A stretch of DNA of 64,000 bases from Afipia sp. GTDB lineage: Bacteria; Pseudomonadota; Alphaproteobacteria; Rhizobiales; Xanthobacteraceae. Each line of letters starts with the position of its first letter. The stretch's first letter is position 1. The stretch lies in the NCBI GenBank assembly GCA_016201045.1, contig JACQDM010000008.1:930001-994000 (forward strand). Reading direction: 5' to 3'. Shown here one piece after another: positions 8,248 to 17,447 of this stretch. The position numbers and the translations under genes were made by a program. Below the pieces are notes generated by a model that was not told the DNA's origin, ran no database searches, and worked only from the letters and a program-made list of their open reading frames with translations.

Positions 8248-9252
8248 CTATCGGCGGCTTTCCGGCTCGCGTGCGATGCGTTCCAGAAGCTTCTTGATTT
8301 CGCGGTTCTGCTCGCCCTGTCCATCGGCCCATTCACGGATCAGCTGCTGCTCACTGCGCATGTGACTGACGAGGCCCTGAATGGCTTCGGCGAGATTCGC
8401 CATTGCGGTGGTCGTTGCGCGCGTCGAGCCCATGTCCTCAACCGCGCTGCGCAGCCGGTCCATCACCGGCTGTAGCTCCGCCGATCCGACGGCGCTCGTG
8501 GGCAGATCGCCGGAATATTCGCGCACGGTCTCCGCAAGCCAGTCTTCGAGGTCGGTATAGAAACGGTTCTGCGCCTGGCTCGACTGAAGATCGAGAAATC
8601 CGAGAATGAGCGATCCCGCGAGACCGAACAGCGACGATGAAAACGAAATGCCCATGCCGCCGAGCGGCGCGGCGAGACCGTCTTTCAGCGTATCGAAGAC
8701 AGCACCGGCATCGCCGCCGACTTTCAGATTCTGGATGACCTGACCAACCGAACCGACGGTTTCGATCAGGCCCCAGAACGTGCCGAGCAGTCCGAGGAAG
8801 ACGAGCAGGCCGGTCATGTAGCGCGAGATGTCCCGCGCCTCGTCGAGTCTCGTTGCGATCGAATCGAGCAGATGACGCATGGTCTGCTGGGTGATGGTCA
8901 TGCGTCCCGAGCGGCCGCTGAGAATTGCGGCCATTGGCGCAAGCAGCTTCGGCCTGCGATCCACGGCGAGGCCGGGATCGGAAATACGGAAATGATTGAC
9001 CCACGACACTTCAGGATAAAGCCGGATCACCTGCCGGAACGCGAGCACGATTCCGATCAGAAGCACCGCGCCGATCAGCGCGTTGAGGCCGGGATTGGCG
9101 AGAAACGCCGCCCACACCTGCTTGTAGAGCACCGTGAAGACGAGCGCACACAGGATCAGGAACACCAGCATGCGCACGAGAAAGATTCGCGGCGACGACA
9201 ATTTGGTGACGCCGATGTCGTCGGGTGAGACGGAGAGAGCTTTTTTCGCCAT
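8248..9252 (-). CDS. MotA/TolQ/ExbB-like proton-channel protein
   Basis: The product is 334 residues long. Two hydrophobic helices near the N-terminus (about 23-50 and 57-75) are followed by a soluble part and the MotA/ExbB signature YMTGLLVFLGLLGTFWGLIE (about 150), then another pair of helices around GISFSSSLFGLAGSLILGFL. The C-terminal 100 residues are soluble and helical. In MotA-type units five copies surround two MotB-like subunits and turn proton flow into mechanical work. Translation is likely coupled to the downstream MotB-like gene. The family is widespread in Rhizobiales but has no assigned role that I know of. Confidence 0.85.
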   Translation of the reverse strand: MAKKALSVSPDDIGVTKLSSPRIFLVRMLVFLILCALVFTVLYKQVWAAFLANPGLNALIGAVLLIGIVLAFRQVIRLYPEVSWVNHFRISDPGLAVDRRPKLLAPMAAILSGRSGRMTITQQTMRHLLDSIATRLDEARDISRYMTGLLVFLGLLGTFWGLIETVGSVGQVIQNLKVGGDAGAVFDTLKDGLAAPLGGMGISFSSSLFGLAGSLILGFLDLQSSQAQNRFYTDLEDWLAETVREYSGDLPTSAVGSAELQPVMDRLRSAVEDMGSTRATTTAMANLAEAIQGLVSHMRSEQQLIREWADGQGEQNREIKKLLERIAREPESRR

Positions 9253-9434
9253 GCCGGGATCGCCAGTCCTTGTGCGAGGAATGTCTCAGGCATCAATATG
9301 GCACAGCGGCGGCGGGATAAAAGACGCGTGGGCGTCGTTTGATGCCGTCTTCCGGTATTTCGCGATGAAACCGGACTTGGATCGCCGCGTATTTACAAGG
9401 GTCTTTAAGCAATAGGGATTCGGGTGAATTGGCG

Positions 9435-10235
9435 ATGGCATGGTTCTTCATTGCAGGGCTGATCGCTCAAGCCGCCGGCCTTTCGGTGCTGATGGCTGGT
9501 GCCTGGCTCGTGCAGCAGCGCACCGGCAATTCGGGGTGGGTTGATACCATCTGGACGTTTTCGCTCGGCATCGTCGGTGCTGTCGGTGCGTTTTGGCCGG
9601 TGGACGGGCAAGCAGTCACATCGCGCCAATGGCTGGTCGCAATTCTGGTGGCGATCTGGGCGATCCGTCTCGGATCGCATATCGCCGTACGCACGGCGGG
9701 CATCACGGACGATCCACGCTACGCAGCCTTCGCAAAAGAATGGGGCGCGGATTCACCGCGCAAGATGTTTGTGTTTTTGCAGAACCAGGGCTTCGGATCG
9801 ATCCCGCTGGTATTTGCGATTTTCGTCGCGGCGCATTTTCCCGCACCCGAGTTGCGCGTTCAGGATTATCTCGGCGCGTTGATTTTGTTTGCAGGCATCG
9901 CCGGTGAAGCGATCGCCGACGCACAGCTTAAGTCGTTCCGCACAAACCCCGCCAACAAGGGCAAGGTTTGCGACGTGGGTTTATGGAAATTCTCGCGGCA
10001 CCCGAATTATTTCTTCGAATGGTTCGGCTGGCTCGCCTATCCGATGATTGCGATTTCGCAAAGCTACGGTTGGGGATGGGCGACGTTGCTCGCGCCGATC
10101 TTCATGTACTGGATTCTCGTCCACGTTACCGGCGTGCCGCCGCTCGAACAACAGATGCTGAAATCGCGCGGCGAGGCCTATCGTACCTATCAGAAGCGCA
10201 CCAGTAAATTCTTCCCGATGCCTCAGCAGATTTGA
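9435..10235 (+). CDS. DUF1295 membrane protein, steroid 5-alpha-reductase-like
   Basis: A polytopic membrane protein of 266 residues (ATG at 9435; TTG six bases upstream is the other choice). At least six hydrophobic segments are present, with the family motifs in the second half: GLWKFSRHPNYFFEWFGW near residue 183 and an RGEAYRTYQKRTSKFFPMPQ tail. These belong to DUF1295, related to steroid 5-alpha-reductases and isoprenylcysteine methyltransferases, which reduce or methylate lipids in the membrane. The methyltransferase gene follows after nine bases, so both are likely to act on the same lipid substrate. Confidence 0.85.
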   Translation: MAWFFIAGLIAQAAGLSVLMAGAWLVQQRTGNSGWVDTIWTFSLGIVGAVGAFWPVDGQAVTSRQWLVAILVAIWAIRLGSHIAVRTAGITDDPRYAAFAKEWGADSPRKMFVFLQNQGFGSIPLVFAIFVAAHFPAPELRVQDYLGALILFAGIAGEAIADAQLKSFRTNPANKGKVCDVGLWKFSRHPNYFFEWFGWLAYPMIAISQSYGWGWATLLAPIFMYWILVHVTGVPPLEQQMLKSRGEAYRTYQKRTSKFFPMPQQI

Positions 10236-10244
10236 GGAACAATC

Positions 10245-11270
10245 ATGAGTCTGATTTCAACCGTTATCGACAAAGCTGAGCGCATCCCGTTGCCCGACGT
10301 CCTGATACGCGCGGGGATCACGGCGCTCTGCTCGCGCACCGCAAACAAACTCTCCGTGGGTAATGCCGAGACGGACGCCGCCTTCGCGCAGGAGATGGCG
10401 ACCCGCGCCATCGCCGAACACACCGATGCCGCCAACGCGCAGCATTACGAAGTGCCTGCGGAGTTTTTCGCTCTGACGCTCGGCCCGAACCGCAAATACT
10501 CGTCCTGCTTCTACGGCGGGCTTGGCTCGACATTGCAGGAAGCCGAGGAAGAGGCACTGCGACAGACGGTCGAATACGCCGATCTCGCCGATGGGCAAGC
10601 GGTTCTCGAACTTGGATGCGGTTGGGGATCGCTGTCGCTGTGGATGGCGCGGCAATTTCCGAAATCGAAAGTCGTTGCGGTGTCGAATTCGAATTCGCAG
10701 CGCGAATACATTCAGGCCACGGCGAAAGCGCGCGGACTGACGAATTTGACCGTCATCACGCAGGACATGAACGCGTTCGATCCGAAAGCGACGTTCGATC
10801 GTATCGTGTCGGTCGAAATGTTTGAGCACATGATGAACTGGCGCGAGCTGCTGACGCGGGTGCGGACGTGGCTCAATCCGGATGGGCGATTCTTCATGCA
10901 CATCTTCACGCATCGTTCGGGCGCGTATCTGTTCGACCGCGCCGACAGGGAAGACTGGATCGCGCAGCACTTCTTTACCGGCGGTGTGATGCCGAGCCAT
11001 CATTTGATTCAGCAGTATTCGGATTTATTCGAGGTCGAAAAGGAATGGCGATGGAGCGGGGTTCACTATCAACGCACGGCGCTCGATTGGCTGAAAAATT
11101 TCGATACGAATCGTGATGAGATCGAGGCTGTGTTTCGCCCGGTCTATCGCGCCGATACGGCGTTATGGATGCGGCGCTGGCGCTGGTTCTTCCTCGCAAC
11201 TGCGGGGCTGTTCGGTTATGCCGACGGCAGCGAATGGGGCGTCAGTCATTACCGACTGAAGAAAACGTGA
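10245..11270 (+). CDS. cyclopropane-fatty-acid-synthase-like SAM methyltransferase
   Basis: The enzyme has 341 residues, shorter than classic Cfa (about 380-400) because it lacks much of the N-terminal lipid-binding domain. It carries the S-adenosylmethionine loop VLELGCGWGSLSLWMARQFP (about 122-141), the acidic segment VSVEMFEHMMNW (about 188) typical of the Cfa/mycolic-acid methyltransferase family, and the C-terminal GVHYQRTALDWLKNF block. It probably methylates an unsaturated acyl chain in the membrane. Together with the adjacent DUF1295 gene it forms a two-gene lipid-modification unit; the exact product (cyclopropane, methyl-branched or other) is open. AGGA lies close upstream of the ATG. 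Confidence 0.87.
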   Translation: MSLISTVIDKAERIPLPDVLIRAGITALCSRTANKLSVGNAETDAAFAQEMATRAIAEHTDAANAQHYEVPAEFFALTLGPNRKYSSCFYGGLGSTLQEAEEEALRQTVEYADLADGQAVLELGCGWGSLSLWMARQFPKSKVVAVSNSNSQREYIQATAKARGLTNLTVITQDMNAFDPKATFDRIVSVEMFEHMMNWRELLTRVRTWLNPDGRFFMHIFTHRSGAYLFDRADREDWIAQHFFTGGVMPSHHLIQQYSDLFEVEKEWRWSGVHYQRTALDWLKNFDTNRDEIEAVFRPVYRADTALWMRRWRWFFLATAGLFGYADGSEWGVSHYRLKKT

Positions 11271-11274
11271 AGTT

Positions 11275-12066
11275 TCAGCCGAGCGGCTTGAGAATCTTGA
11301 CGAGTTCGCTCTGCACGAATTCATTGCCGCACACGACATTGCCGGTCTGTAGCGCGGTGTCGCCGCCCTCAACGCCGCTGACGATGCCGCCGGCTTCGCG
11401 CACCACGATGAGTCCCGCCGCGATATCCCAAGGCTTGAGATTGCGCTCCCAATAACCATCGAGCCGTCCGGCTGCGACAAAAGCCAGGTCGAGCGACGCT
11501 GCGCCAAACCTGCGCAACCCCGCGACCTTCGGCTGAAGCTCTGCCATCTCACGGCGCGACAGTTCGTGATCGCCGCGTCCGATATGCGGCAAGCCGCAGG
11601 CGATTACGCATTCGTTGAGTTTCTTGCGCCCGGCGACGCGGATGCGCTGGTCGTTTAGAAACGCACCCTTGCCGCGCTCGGCGATGTAAAGCTCGTCATT
11701 CGCCGGATTGTAGATCACGCCCGCGATCACGATGCCTTCGCGCTGCAGGCCGATGGAAATCGCAAACTGCGGAATGCCGTGCAAAAAATTCGTGGTGCCG
11801 TCGAGCGGATCGACGATCCAGGTGTTTGATTTGTCGGCGCCTTCGCGCGTGCCGCCTTCTTCGCCGATGAAGCCGTAACCGGGCCGTGCTTTGAGAAGGT
11901 CGTCGTAAAGCATCTGCTCGGCGCGCTTGTCGGCGAGAGAGACGAAGTTCGCCGGCCCTTTCAGCGATACCTGAAGATTTTCGATCTCGCCGAGATCGCG
12001 CTTGAGGCTGCGGCCGGCGCGGCGCGCGGCCTTGACCATGACGTTGATGAGCGCGGAATACAGCAT
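11275..12066 (-). CDS. suhB: inositol monophosphatase family protein (SuhB-like)
   Basis: A 263-residue phosphatase with the two metal-binding signatures of the family: GFIGEEGG (about 70) and WIVDPLDGTTNFLHGIPQF (about 83-101), and the C-terminal KPWDIAAGLIVVREAGG (about 210). It hydrolyses myo-inositol-1-phosphate and related sugar phosphates with Mg2+; in proteobacteria SuhB also binds NusA and takes part in rRNA antitermination. It is the last gene of a minus-strand series and is convergent with the methyltransferase, four bases apart. Confidence 0.92.
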   Translation of the reverse strand: MLYSALINVMVKAARRAGRSLKRDLGEIENLQVSLKGPANFVSLADKRAEQMLYDDLLKARPGYGFIGEEGGTREGADKSNTWIVDPLDGTTNFLHGIPQFAISIGLQREGIVIAGVIYNPANDELYIAERGKGAFLNDQRIRVAGRKKLNECVIACGLPHIGRGDHELSRREMAELQPKVAGLRRFGAASLDLAFVAAGRLDGYWERNLKPWDIAAGLIVVREAGGIVSGVEGGDTALQTGNVVCGNEFVQSELVKILKPLG

Positions 12067-12153
12067 GCGGCGGAGACGATCTGATCGGCGGTGAAGATTT
12101 TGCTGGATGCTTTGGCGTCAAAGCCCATGCAGGTCAAGGGCGCATGCGGCGGC

Positions 12154-13206
12154 TTATTTGGTGCCGAACCATTTCTTGGCGCGGTCTTCGGATTTCTTGC
12201 GGTCTTCCGGCGTTTGCTCTTGAAACAGCGCGTCGAGATCGGGATCGCCGTTGCCCGCGGTTTTCGCAATCAAGTGCCATTTGAAACCCTCGACCTTGTC
12301 TACGGCTGCCCCCTGTCCGAACACCAGAACGCGGGCGAGGCGATTCTGTGCGATCGGACTGCCCTGACGGGCGGCGCGATTGAGAACGGCCAGCGCGGTC
12401 GGGACGTCGCGCGGCGTTCCGGTGCCGTTGAACAAGGCGATGGCATATTCGACCTCGGCATCGATGTTGTCGACCATCGCAGCTGCGCGAAGCAACCGAG
12501 CGGCTTCGACGGGGTCCTTCTCCACGCCGCGGCCTTCTTTGTAGAAGGTCGCGAGCGCGTATTGCGCTTCCGGGTTTCCCGCATCGGCAGCCTGCTTGAA
12601 CAGTTCGGCGGCGCGCTTGAGGTCCTGCGGAAACAACTGACCTTCAAGATAGAGCAGGCCGAGATTGTAGGCGGCGGCCGCTTTGCCGAGTTTTGCGGAT
12701 GCCGCGAGAAGTTTCGCCGCTTCTTCGCGCTGCTGCGGCCCGCCGCGCCCGGAAATCTTGAGCATCGCAAGCCCGAACATCGCCTCGCGGTCGCCGAGGT
12801 CAGCGGCGCGCTTGTACCATTCGGCGGCCTTCGCATCGTCCTGCTTGACGCCAAACCCGTTCGAGTAAATTTCGCCGATCAGCGTCATCGATTTCGGATC
12901 GTTCTTCTGCTCGGCGCGCTGTGTCGCGTATTTCAAGGCTGTCAGATACGCGCCCTGCTGAAACGCGCCGTAGGCGAGATCGGCGTTTGGATTGTCGGGT
13001 TGCGGAGCCGACGAAACAGGCGTGGTTTTTTTCTGCGCGGTCGTTGCCGCTGGTTGCTTCGGTGCAGCCTTCGGCTTCTCGGCTTTCGCGGGGGCGGATT
13101 TCGTTCCGGACTGGGGCGTCAGCGAAATTTGCGCGAAAGCGGGCATCGACAATGCAAGCGCGAGAGCGGCGGAGCCAAGGACTTGAATGTGCCGGCGGGT
13201 CAACAT
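12154..13206 (-). CDS. secreted Sel1-repeat protein
   Basis: A 350-residue protein with a signal peptide (residues 1-25, ending PAFAQ), a Pro/Ala/Lys-rich linker (about 35-65) and then six or so Sel1-like TPR repeats, for example AAYNLGLLYLEGQLFP and YALATFYKEGRGVEKDPVEA. Sel1 repeats mediate protein contacts; periplasmic members act in envelope or signalling scaffolds. It lies 11 bp downstream of the ThiE-like gene, in the same direction. No enzymatic motif is visible. Confidence 0.88.
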   Translation of the reverse strand: MLTRRHIQVLGSAALALALSMPAFAQISLTPQSGTKSAPAKAEKPKAAPKQPAATTAQKKTTPVSSAPQPDNPNADLAYGAFQQGAYLTALKYATQRAEQKNDPKSMTLIGEIYSNGFGVKQDDAKAAEWYKRAADLGDREAMFGLAMLKISGRGGPQQREEAAKLLAASAKLGKAAAAYNLGLLYLEGQLFPQDLKRAAELFKQAADAGNPEAQYALATFYKEGRGVEKDPVEAARLLRAAAMVDNIDAEVEYAIALFNGTGTPRDVPTALAVLNRAARQGSPIAQNRLARVLVFGQGAAVDKVEGFKWHLIAKTAGNGDPDLDALFQEQTPEDRKKSEDRAKKWFGTK

Positions 13207-13217
13207 CCGATCGGCCT

Positions 13218-13898
13218 TCAGCTGACTTTCGTTCGGCCGAACTTGCGGTCGAAATGTTTCTGGATGATCTCGCCTGCTTCAACTAACGCAGCGCGAGATC
13301 CGCGCGAATCCTGCCAGACGAAATCGCCGACGAGAATAAAGTCGGCTCCCGATTCGGCAAACAGGCCTGCCTCATCCATCGTCGCGGCATATCCTACGCA
13401 AGGCGGCTCGAAGACTTCGGCCCACCATTGCAAGCGCTCGAAGATCGCCTCTGACGACGGGCGTTCACCCTTCGCATCGGGCTCGCCGAACAGCACGTAG
13501 TCCGCACCGGCTTCTCCGGCCAGCATCGCGTCGTGGCGCGTGTGCAGACCGCCGATGCCGAGAATGCGATCGGGCTTCAGCGTGGACAGCGCGTCCTCGA
13601 GGTCGTCAACGCCTGAGATATTCGCGCCGTCCGCGCCCGCGCGAGCCGCCAATTCAAAATGGCCGTCGAGCAAAAGCGCAGCTCCAGCCTTCTGAACGAT
13701 TGGGACAATGGACTTGGCGCGCTGGATCATGCTGCGTTCGTCGGCGGGTGCAAATTTCAGAAGGACTGCGGCCACATCCGCAGCGGTCAATAAATCCGGA
13801 AGCGCGGCGGTGACACCGGACAGATCGGCGACCGTCGGCGTCGCGAGATAGAGTCGCGGCGCAGGACGCGGCGGAACGGGTTTCGGTTTGGTCGCCAT
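13218..13898 (-). CDS. ThiE-like (thiamine phosphate synthase family) protein, divergent
   Basis: The protein is 226 residues from the ATG at 13898, where MATKPKPVPP begins; an open frame continues upstream into fba but is not coding. The TIM-barrel pattern of thiamine phosphate synthase is recognisable: LLLDGHFELAARAGADGANI, GIGGLHTRHDAMLAGEAGAD and SGADFILVGDFVW. The usual pyrophosphate-binding G-P-x-x-x-T-x-T-K loop is replaced by GEPDAKGERP, and the substrate-binding Lys-x-Gln-like start is not obvious. It may be a degenerate or repurposed relative. No other thi gene is nearby. It sits between fba and the Sel1 gene. Confidence 0.75.
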   Translation of the reverse strand: MATKPKPVPPRPAPRLYLATPTVADLSGVTAALPDLLTAADVAAVLLKFAPADERSMIQRAKSIVPIVQKAGAALLLDGHFELAARAGADGANISGVDDLEDALSTLKPDRILGIGGLHTRHDAMLAGEAGADYVLFGEPDAKGERPSSEAIFERLQWWAEVFEPPCVGYAATMDEAGLFAESGADFILVGDFVWQDSRGSRAALVEAGEIIQKHFDRKFGRTKVS

Positions 13899-13918
13899 AG
13901 CTGAGGTGATGCCTTCGG

Positions 13919-13948
13919 CCAAAAAAAGGGCGGGATCGTGTCCCGCCC
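13919..13948 (-). terminator. Rho-independent terminator after fba
   Basis: GGGCGGGA/TCCCGCCC stem (13928-13935 with 13941-13948) with a five-base loop. On the minus strand it is followed by seven T, so it ends the tkt-gap-pgk-fba transcripts just before the ThiE-like gene. Confidence 0.88.
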
Positions 13949-13957
13949 GTTTTCGTA

Positions 13958-15025
13958 TCAAGCGACTTTCGCTTTCAGTTCGCCGCTGGCGTAACGCTTG
14001 GCCATTTCGGCGGTGGTCAAGACCTTCTTGATCTTGCTCGCTTGCCCTGCGGTATTGAATTCCTGCAGCCGCGCCTTGCACAGCTTGGTCATCGCTTCCA
14101 TCGCGGGCTTGAGATATTTGCGCGGATCGAACTCGCTCGGATTTTCCTGCAGGACTTTTCGGATTTGGCCCGTCATCGCCATGCGGTTGTCAGTGTCGAT
14201 ATTGATCTTGCGCACACCGTTCTTGATGCCGCGCTGAATTTCCGCGACCGGCACGCCCCAGGTCGGCTTCATCTGGCCGCCGAACTTGTTGATGATGTCC
14301 TGCAAATCCTGCGGCACCGACGACGAACCATGCATCACCAAATGCGTGCTCGGCAGCTTGCGGTGGATTTCCTCGATGACGTTCATCGCCAGAATGTTGC
14401 CGTCCGGCTTGCGCGTGAATTTATATGCGCCATGCGAGGTGCCCATCGCAATCGCCAGCGCGTCGACCTGCGTTTCCTTGACGAATTTCACGGCTTCGTC
14501 GGGATTGGTGAGAAGCTGATCATGGGAGAGCTTGCCCTCGGCGCCGTGGCCGTCTTCCTTGTCACCCATGCCGGTTTCGAGCGAACCGAGCACGCCAAGT
14601 TCGCCCTCGACAGAAATGCCGCCGAGATGCGCCATGTCGGTCACCGTTTTTGTGACGCCGACATTGTAATCCCAGTCGCCCGGCGTCTTGCCGTCGGCCT
14701 TAAGCGAGCCATCCATCATTACGGAGGTGAAGCCGGCCTGAATTGCGGTCATGCAAGTGGCAGGTTCGTTGCCGTGATCGAGATGCACGCAGACCGGAAT
14801 TGAAGGATGAATTTCCGTCACCGCGTCCATCATGTGCTTGAGCATGACGTCGTTGGCGTAGGAGCGCGCGCCGCGCGACGCCTGAATGATGACAGGTGCG
14901 TCGAGCGATGACGCCGCGTCCATGATCGCCAGCGCCTGCTCCATGTTGTTGATGTTGAACGCCGGCACGCCGTAATCGTGTTCCGCCGCGTGATCGAGCA
15001 GTTGACGCAACGTGATACGAGCCAT
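13958..15025 (-). CDS. fba: class II fructose-bisphosphate aldolase
   Basis: A 355-residue enzyme of the class II zinc-dependent, CbbA-type family. It cleaves fructose-1,6-bisphosphate to the triose phosphates, and also serves sedoheptulose-bisphosphate formation in the Calvin cycle. The zinc-ligand region [10 protein letters not shown] (about 80), [30 protein letters not shown] (about 141) and the conserved MHGSSSVP (about 230) are present. It is fourth in the minus-strand block tkt-gap-pgk-fba and is followed by a terminator. The ATG at 15025 opens [20 protein letters not shown], the family's normal N-terminus. Confidence 0.95.
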   Translation of the reverse strand: MARITLRQLLDHAAEHDYGVPAFNINNMEQALAIMDAASSLDAPVIIQASRGARSYANDVMLKHMMDAVTEIHPSIPVCVHLDHGNEPATCMTAIQAGFTSVMMDGSLKADGKTPGDWDYNVGVTKTVTDMAHLGGISVEGELGVLGSLETGMGDKEDGHGAEGKLSHDQLLTNPDEAVKFVKETQVDALAIAMGTSHGAYKFTRKPDGNILAMNVIEEIHRKLPSTHLVMHGSSSVPQDLQDIINKFGGQMKPTWGVPVAEIQRGIKNGVRKINIDTDNRMAMTGQIRKVLQENPSEFDPRKYLKPAMEAMTKLCKARLQEFNTAGQASKIKKVLTTAEMAKRYASGELKAKVA

Positions 15026-15107
15026 GAGCCTACGTTCTCCGATTTGCGCGACGCATGCGCCGCATCTTGAATGTGTTGAAGCCGGACGAATGCGCGCCCG
15101 CGTTGCC

Positions 15108-16301
15108 TCAGGATACTCTTAAAACCTCGACGCCGGGCAAAGGTTTCCCTTCCATCCACTCCAGAAACGCGCCGCCTGCCGTCGAAACATATGAAAAATC
15201 GCCGCTAACGCCTGCGTGGTTCAATGCCGCAACGGTGTCGCCGCCGCCTGCGACCGACACGAGCTTGCCGGCCTTGGTGCGCGCCGCTGCATGCTTCGCT
15301 GCCAGAACCGTGCCTTTGTCGAAAGGCGTCATTTCAAATGCACCGAGCGGGCCGTTCCAAACCAGTGTCGCCGCATCGTCGATCGCGGATTTGACGCGCT
15401 CGATCGACTGAGGTCCGACATCGAGGATCATTCCATCGGCGGGAATGGCGTCGAGACCGTAAGCGTGCGACGGCGCGTTCGCCTGGAAGTGATATGCAAC
15501 GATGGCGTCCACCGGAAGAATGATCGCGCAGTTGGCGGCTTCCGCTTTTTCCATCACGCGCAGCGCGGTGGCTGCGAGATCTTTTTCACAGAGAGATTTG
15601 CCGATCTTGATGCCCTGCGCGTGCAGAAAGGTGTTGGCCATGCCTCCGCCGATCACCAGCGCGTCGACCTTGCTGACGAGGTTTTCAAGAAGGTCGAGTT
15701 TGGTCGATACCTTCGCGCCACCGATGATGGCGATGACTGGATGTGTCGGAGCGTCGAGTGCCTTGTTCAATGCGCTGAGTTCGGCCTGCATGGTGCGGCC
15801 GGCGTAGGCAGGCAGCTTGTGACCGACACCTTCAGTCGAGGCATGCGCGCGATGCGCTGCGGAGAACGCATCGTTGACCCAGATGTCGCCGAGCTTTGCG
15901 AGTTGCGCGACAAAAGCCGGGTCGTTCTTTTCTTCTCCCGGATGAAAGCGTGTATTCTCGAGGCAGAGAATGTCGCCGTCCTTTATGGCGGCAACGGCTT
16001 TTTCCGCAACTTCGCCGATGCAGTCGGGCGCGAACTGCACCTGACGTTTCACGACGTAACCGAGCGCGACCGCAACCGGCTTCAGCGATTCCTTCGGATC
16101 GACACCTTTCGGGCGTCCGAAATGCGCGAGAATGATGACCTTCGCGCCTTTCTCAGAAAGCTCGATGATGGTTTGCGCGATGCGTTGCAGGCGCGTCGTG
16201 TCGGAAACGCGGCCGTTATCCATCGGCACGTTGAGGTCCACGCGCAACAGGACGCGCTTTCCCTTTACGTCAACGTCGTCGAGGGTGCGAAATCCGGCCA
16301 T
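15108..16301 (-). CDS. pgk: phosphoglycerate kinase
   Basis: At 397 residues this is the normal length for bacterial Pgk. It has [13 protein letters not shown] (about 21) and the substrate-binding arginines in HFGRPKG (about 62), [14 protein letters not shown] (about 117), and the nucleotide-binding C-terminal half with [10 protein letters not shown] (about 323) and [12 protein letters not shown] (about 353). It interconverts 1,3-bisphosphoglycerate plus ADP and 3-phosphoglycerate plus ATP in the cytosol. It follows gap after 16 bp, which suggests co-transcription. Confidence 0.96.
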   Translation of the reverse strand: MAGFRTLDDVDVKGKRVLLRVDLNVPMDNGRVSDTTRLQRIAQTIIELSEKGAKVIILAHFGRPKGVDPKESLKPVAVALGYVVKRQVQFAPDCIGEVAEKAVAAIKDGDILCLENTRFHPGEEKNDPAFVAQLAKLGDIWVNDAFSAAHRAHASTEGVGHKLPAYAGRTMQAELSALNKALDAPTHPVIAIIGGAKVSTKLDLLENLVSKVDALVIGGGMANTFLHAQGIKIGKSLCEKDLAATALRVMEKAEAANCAIILPVDAIVAYHFQANAPSHAYGLDAIPADGMILDVGPQSIERVKSAIDDAATLVWNGPLGAFEMTPFDKGTVLAAKHAAARTKAGKLVSVAGGGDTVAALNHAGVSGDFSYVSTAGGAFLEWMEGKPLPGVEVLRVS

Positions 16302-16317
16302 CTGCGCTCGTCTGGTG

Positions 16318-17325
16318 TCAGATCAGCTTCGCCATCGCAGCGGCCGTGTCCGCCATGCGGTTGGAGAAGCCCCATTCGTTGTCGTACCAAGACAGCACAC
16401 GAACCAAGGTACCGTTCTGCACTTTTGTCTGATCCATCGCGAAGGTGGATGAATGCGCGTCATGGTTGAAATCGATCGACACGTTCGGATCGGTGGTGAA
16501 ACCAAGGACGCCCTTCAACTGCTGCTGCGATGCGCGTTTGATCGCGTCGTTGATCTCGTCCTTGTCGGTCTTCTTCTTTGCGATGATCTTGAGATCGACC
16601 ACCGAGACGTTCGGCGTAGGCACGCGAATGGCAACGCCGTCCAGCTTGCCGTTGAGTTCGGGAAGCACGAGGCCGATGGCTTTCGCGGCTCCCGTCGAAG
16701 TCGGGATCATCGACAGCGCGGCCGCGCGGCCGCGATAGAGGTCGCTGTGCATGGTATCGAGTGTCGGCTGATCGCCGGTATAGGCGTGGATCGTCGTCAT
16801 AAACCCGGTCTCGATGCCGACGGTGTCGTTCAAGACCTTTGCGACCGGCGCCAGGCAATTCGTGGTGCACGAACCGTTCGAGACAACGAGGTGATCCTTG
16901 GCAAGTTTGTCGTGATTGACGCCAAACACGATGGTCGCATCCGCGCCGTCCGACGGTGCCGAGACCAACACACGCTTGGCACCGGCGGTCAGATGCGCCG
17001 ACGCTTTCGCTTTGGCGCTGAAGATGCCGGTGCATTCCATCGCGATGTCGATGCCGAGATCCTTCCACGGCAGCGTCGCCGGATCGCGATGTGCGAGAAC
17101 CTTGATCTTGCCGTGGCCGATATCGATGGAATCGCCTTCCACCTTCACGGTGCCGGGAAAACGGCCATGGACCGAATCGTAACGCAGCAGGTGCGCATTG
17201 GTCTCGACCGGACCGAGATCGTTGATGGCGACGACCTGAATGTCGGTGCGCTTGGATTCATGGATGGCCCGCAGAATATTGCGGCCGATACGGCCAAATC
17301 CATTGATCGCGACCCGGACAGCCAT
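16318..17325 (-). CDS. gap: glyceraldehyde-3-phosphate dehydrogenase, type I
   Basis: The protein is 335 residues long. The NAD-binding start reads [17 protein letters not shown], and the active-site block [15 protein letters not shown] (about 150-164) contains the catalytic cysteine. The C-terminal [15 protein letters not shown] is diagnostic. It oxidatively phosphorylates glyceraldehyde-3-phosphate. It lies between tkt (122 bp upstream) and pgk (16 bp downstream), a standard Calvin/glycolysis cluster of Rhizobiales. Confidence 0.96.
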   Translation of the reverse strand: MAVRVAINGFGRIGRNILRAIHESKRTDIQVVAINDLGPVETNAHLLRYDSVHGRFPGTVKVEGDSIDIGHGKIKVLAHRDPATLPWKDLGIDIAMECTGIFSAKAKASAHLTAGAKRVLVSAPSDGADATIVFGVNHDKLAKDHLVVSNGSCTTNCLAPVAKVLNDTVGIETGFMTTIHAYTGDQPTLDTMHSDLYRGRAAALSMIPTSTGAAKAIGLVLPELNGKLDGVAIRVPTPNVSVVDLKIIAKKKTDKDEINDAIKRASQQQLKGVLGFTTDPNVSIDFNHDAHSSTFAMDQTKVQNGTLVRVLSWYDNEWGFSNRMADTAAAMAKLI

Positions 17326-17447
17326 TCACGTCTCCTTCAAGCAGATATGACAGAAATGATAAATTTCGAGGCGTTTTCTGCCCCGAATGCCGCCACGATG
17401 CAACGTCTCGCGGCGAGGAATGTTCGCCGATATGCGATTTGGCTTTA

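Noticed and set aside
7207-9252. ZorA/ZorB of a Zorya anti-phage system
   Set aside because: The architecture is similar, but no ZorC, ZorD or ZorE genes are adjacent: neighbours are an acetyltransferase and a lipid-modification pair. A conserved housekeeping stator is the simpler reading.
12091-13500. 469-codon plus-strand open frame opposite the Sel1 and ThiE-like genes
   Set aside because: The complementary strand encodes a signal peptide and Sel1 repeats and a ThiE-like barrel; the long frame is an antisense artefact of codon bias.
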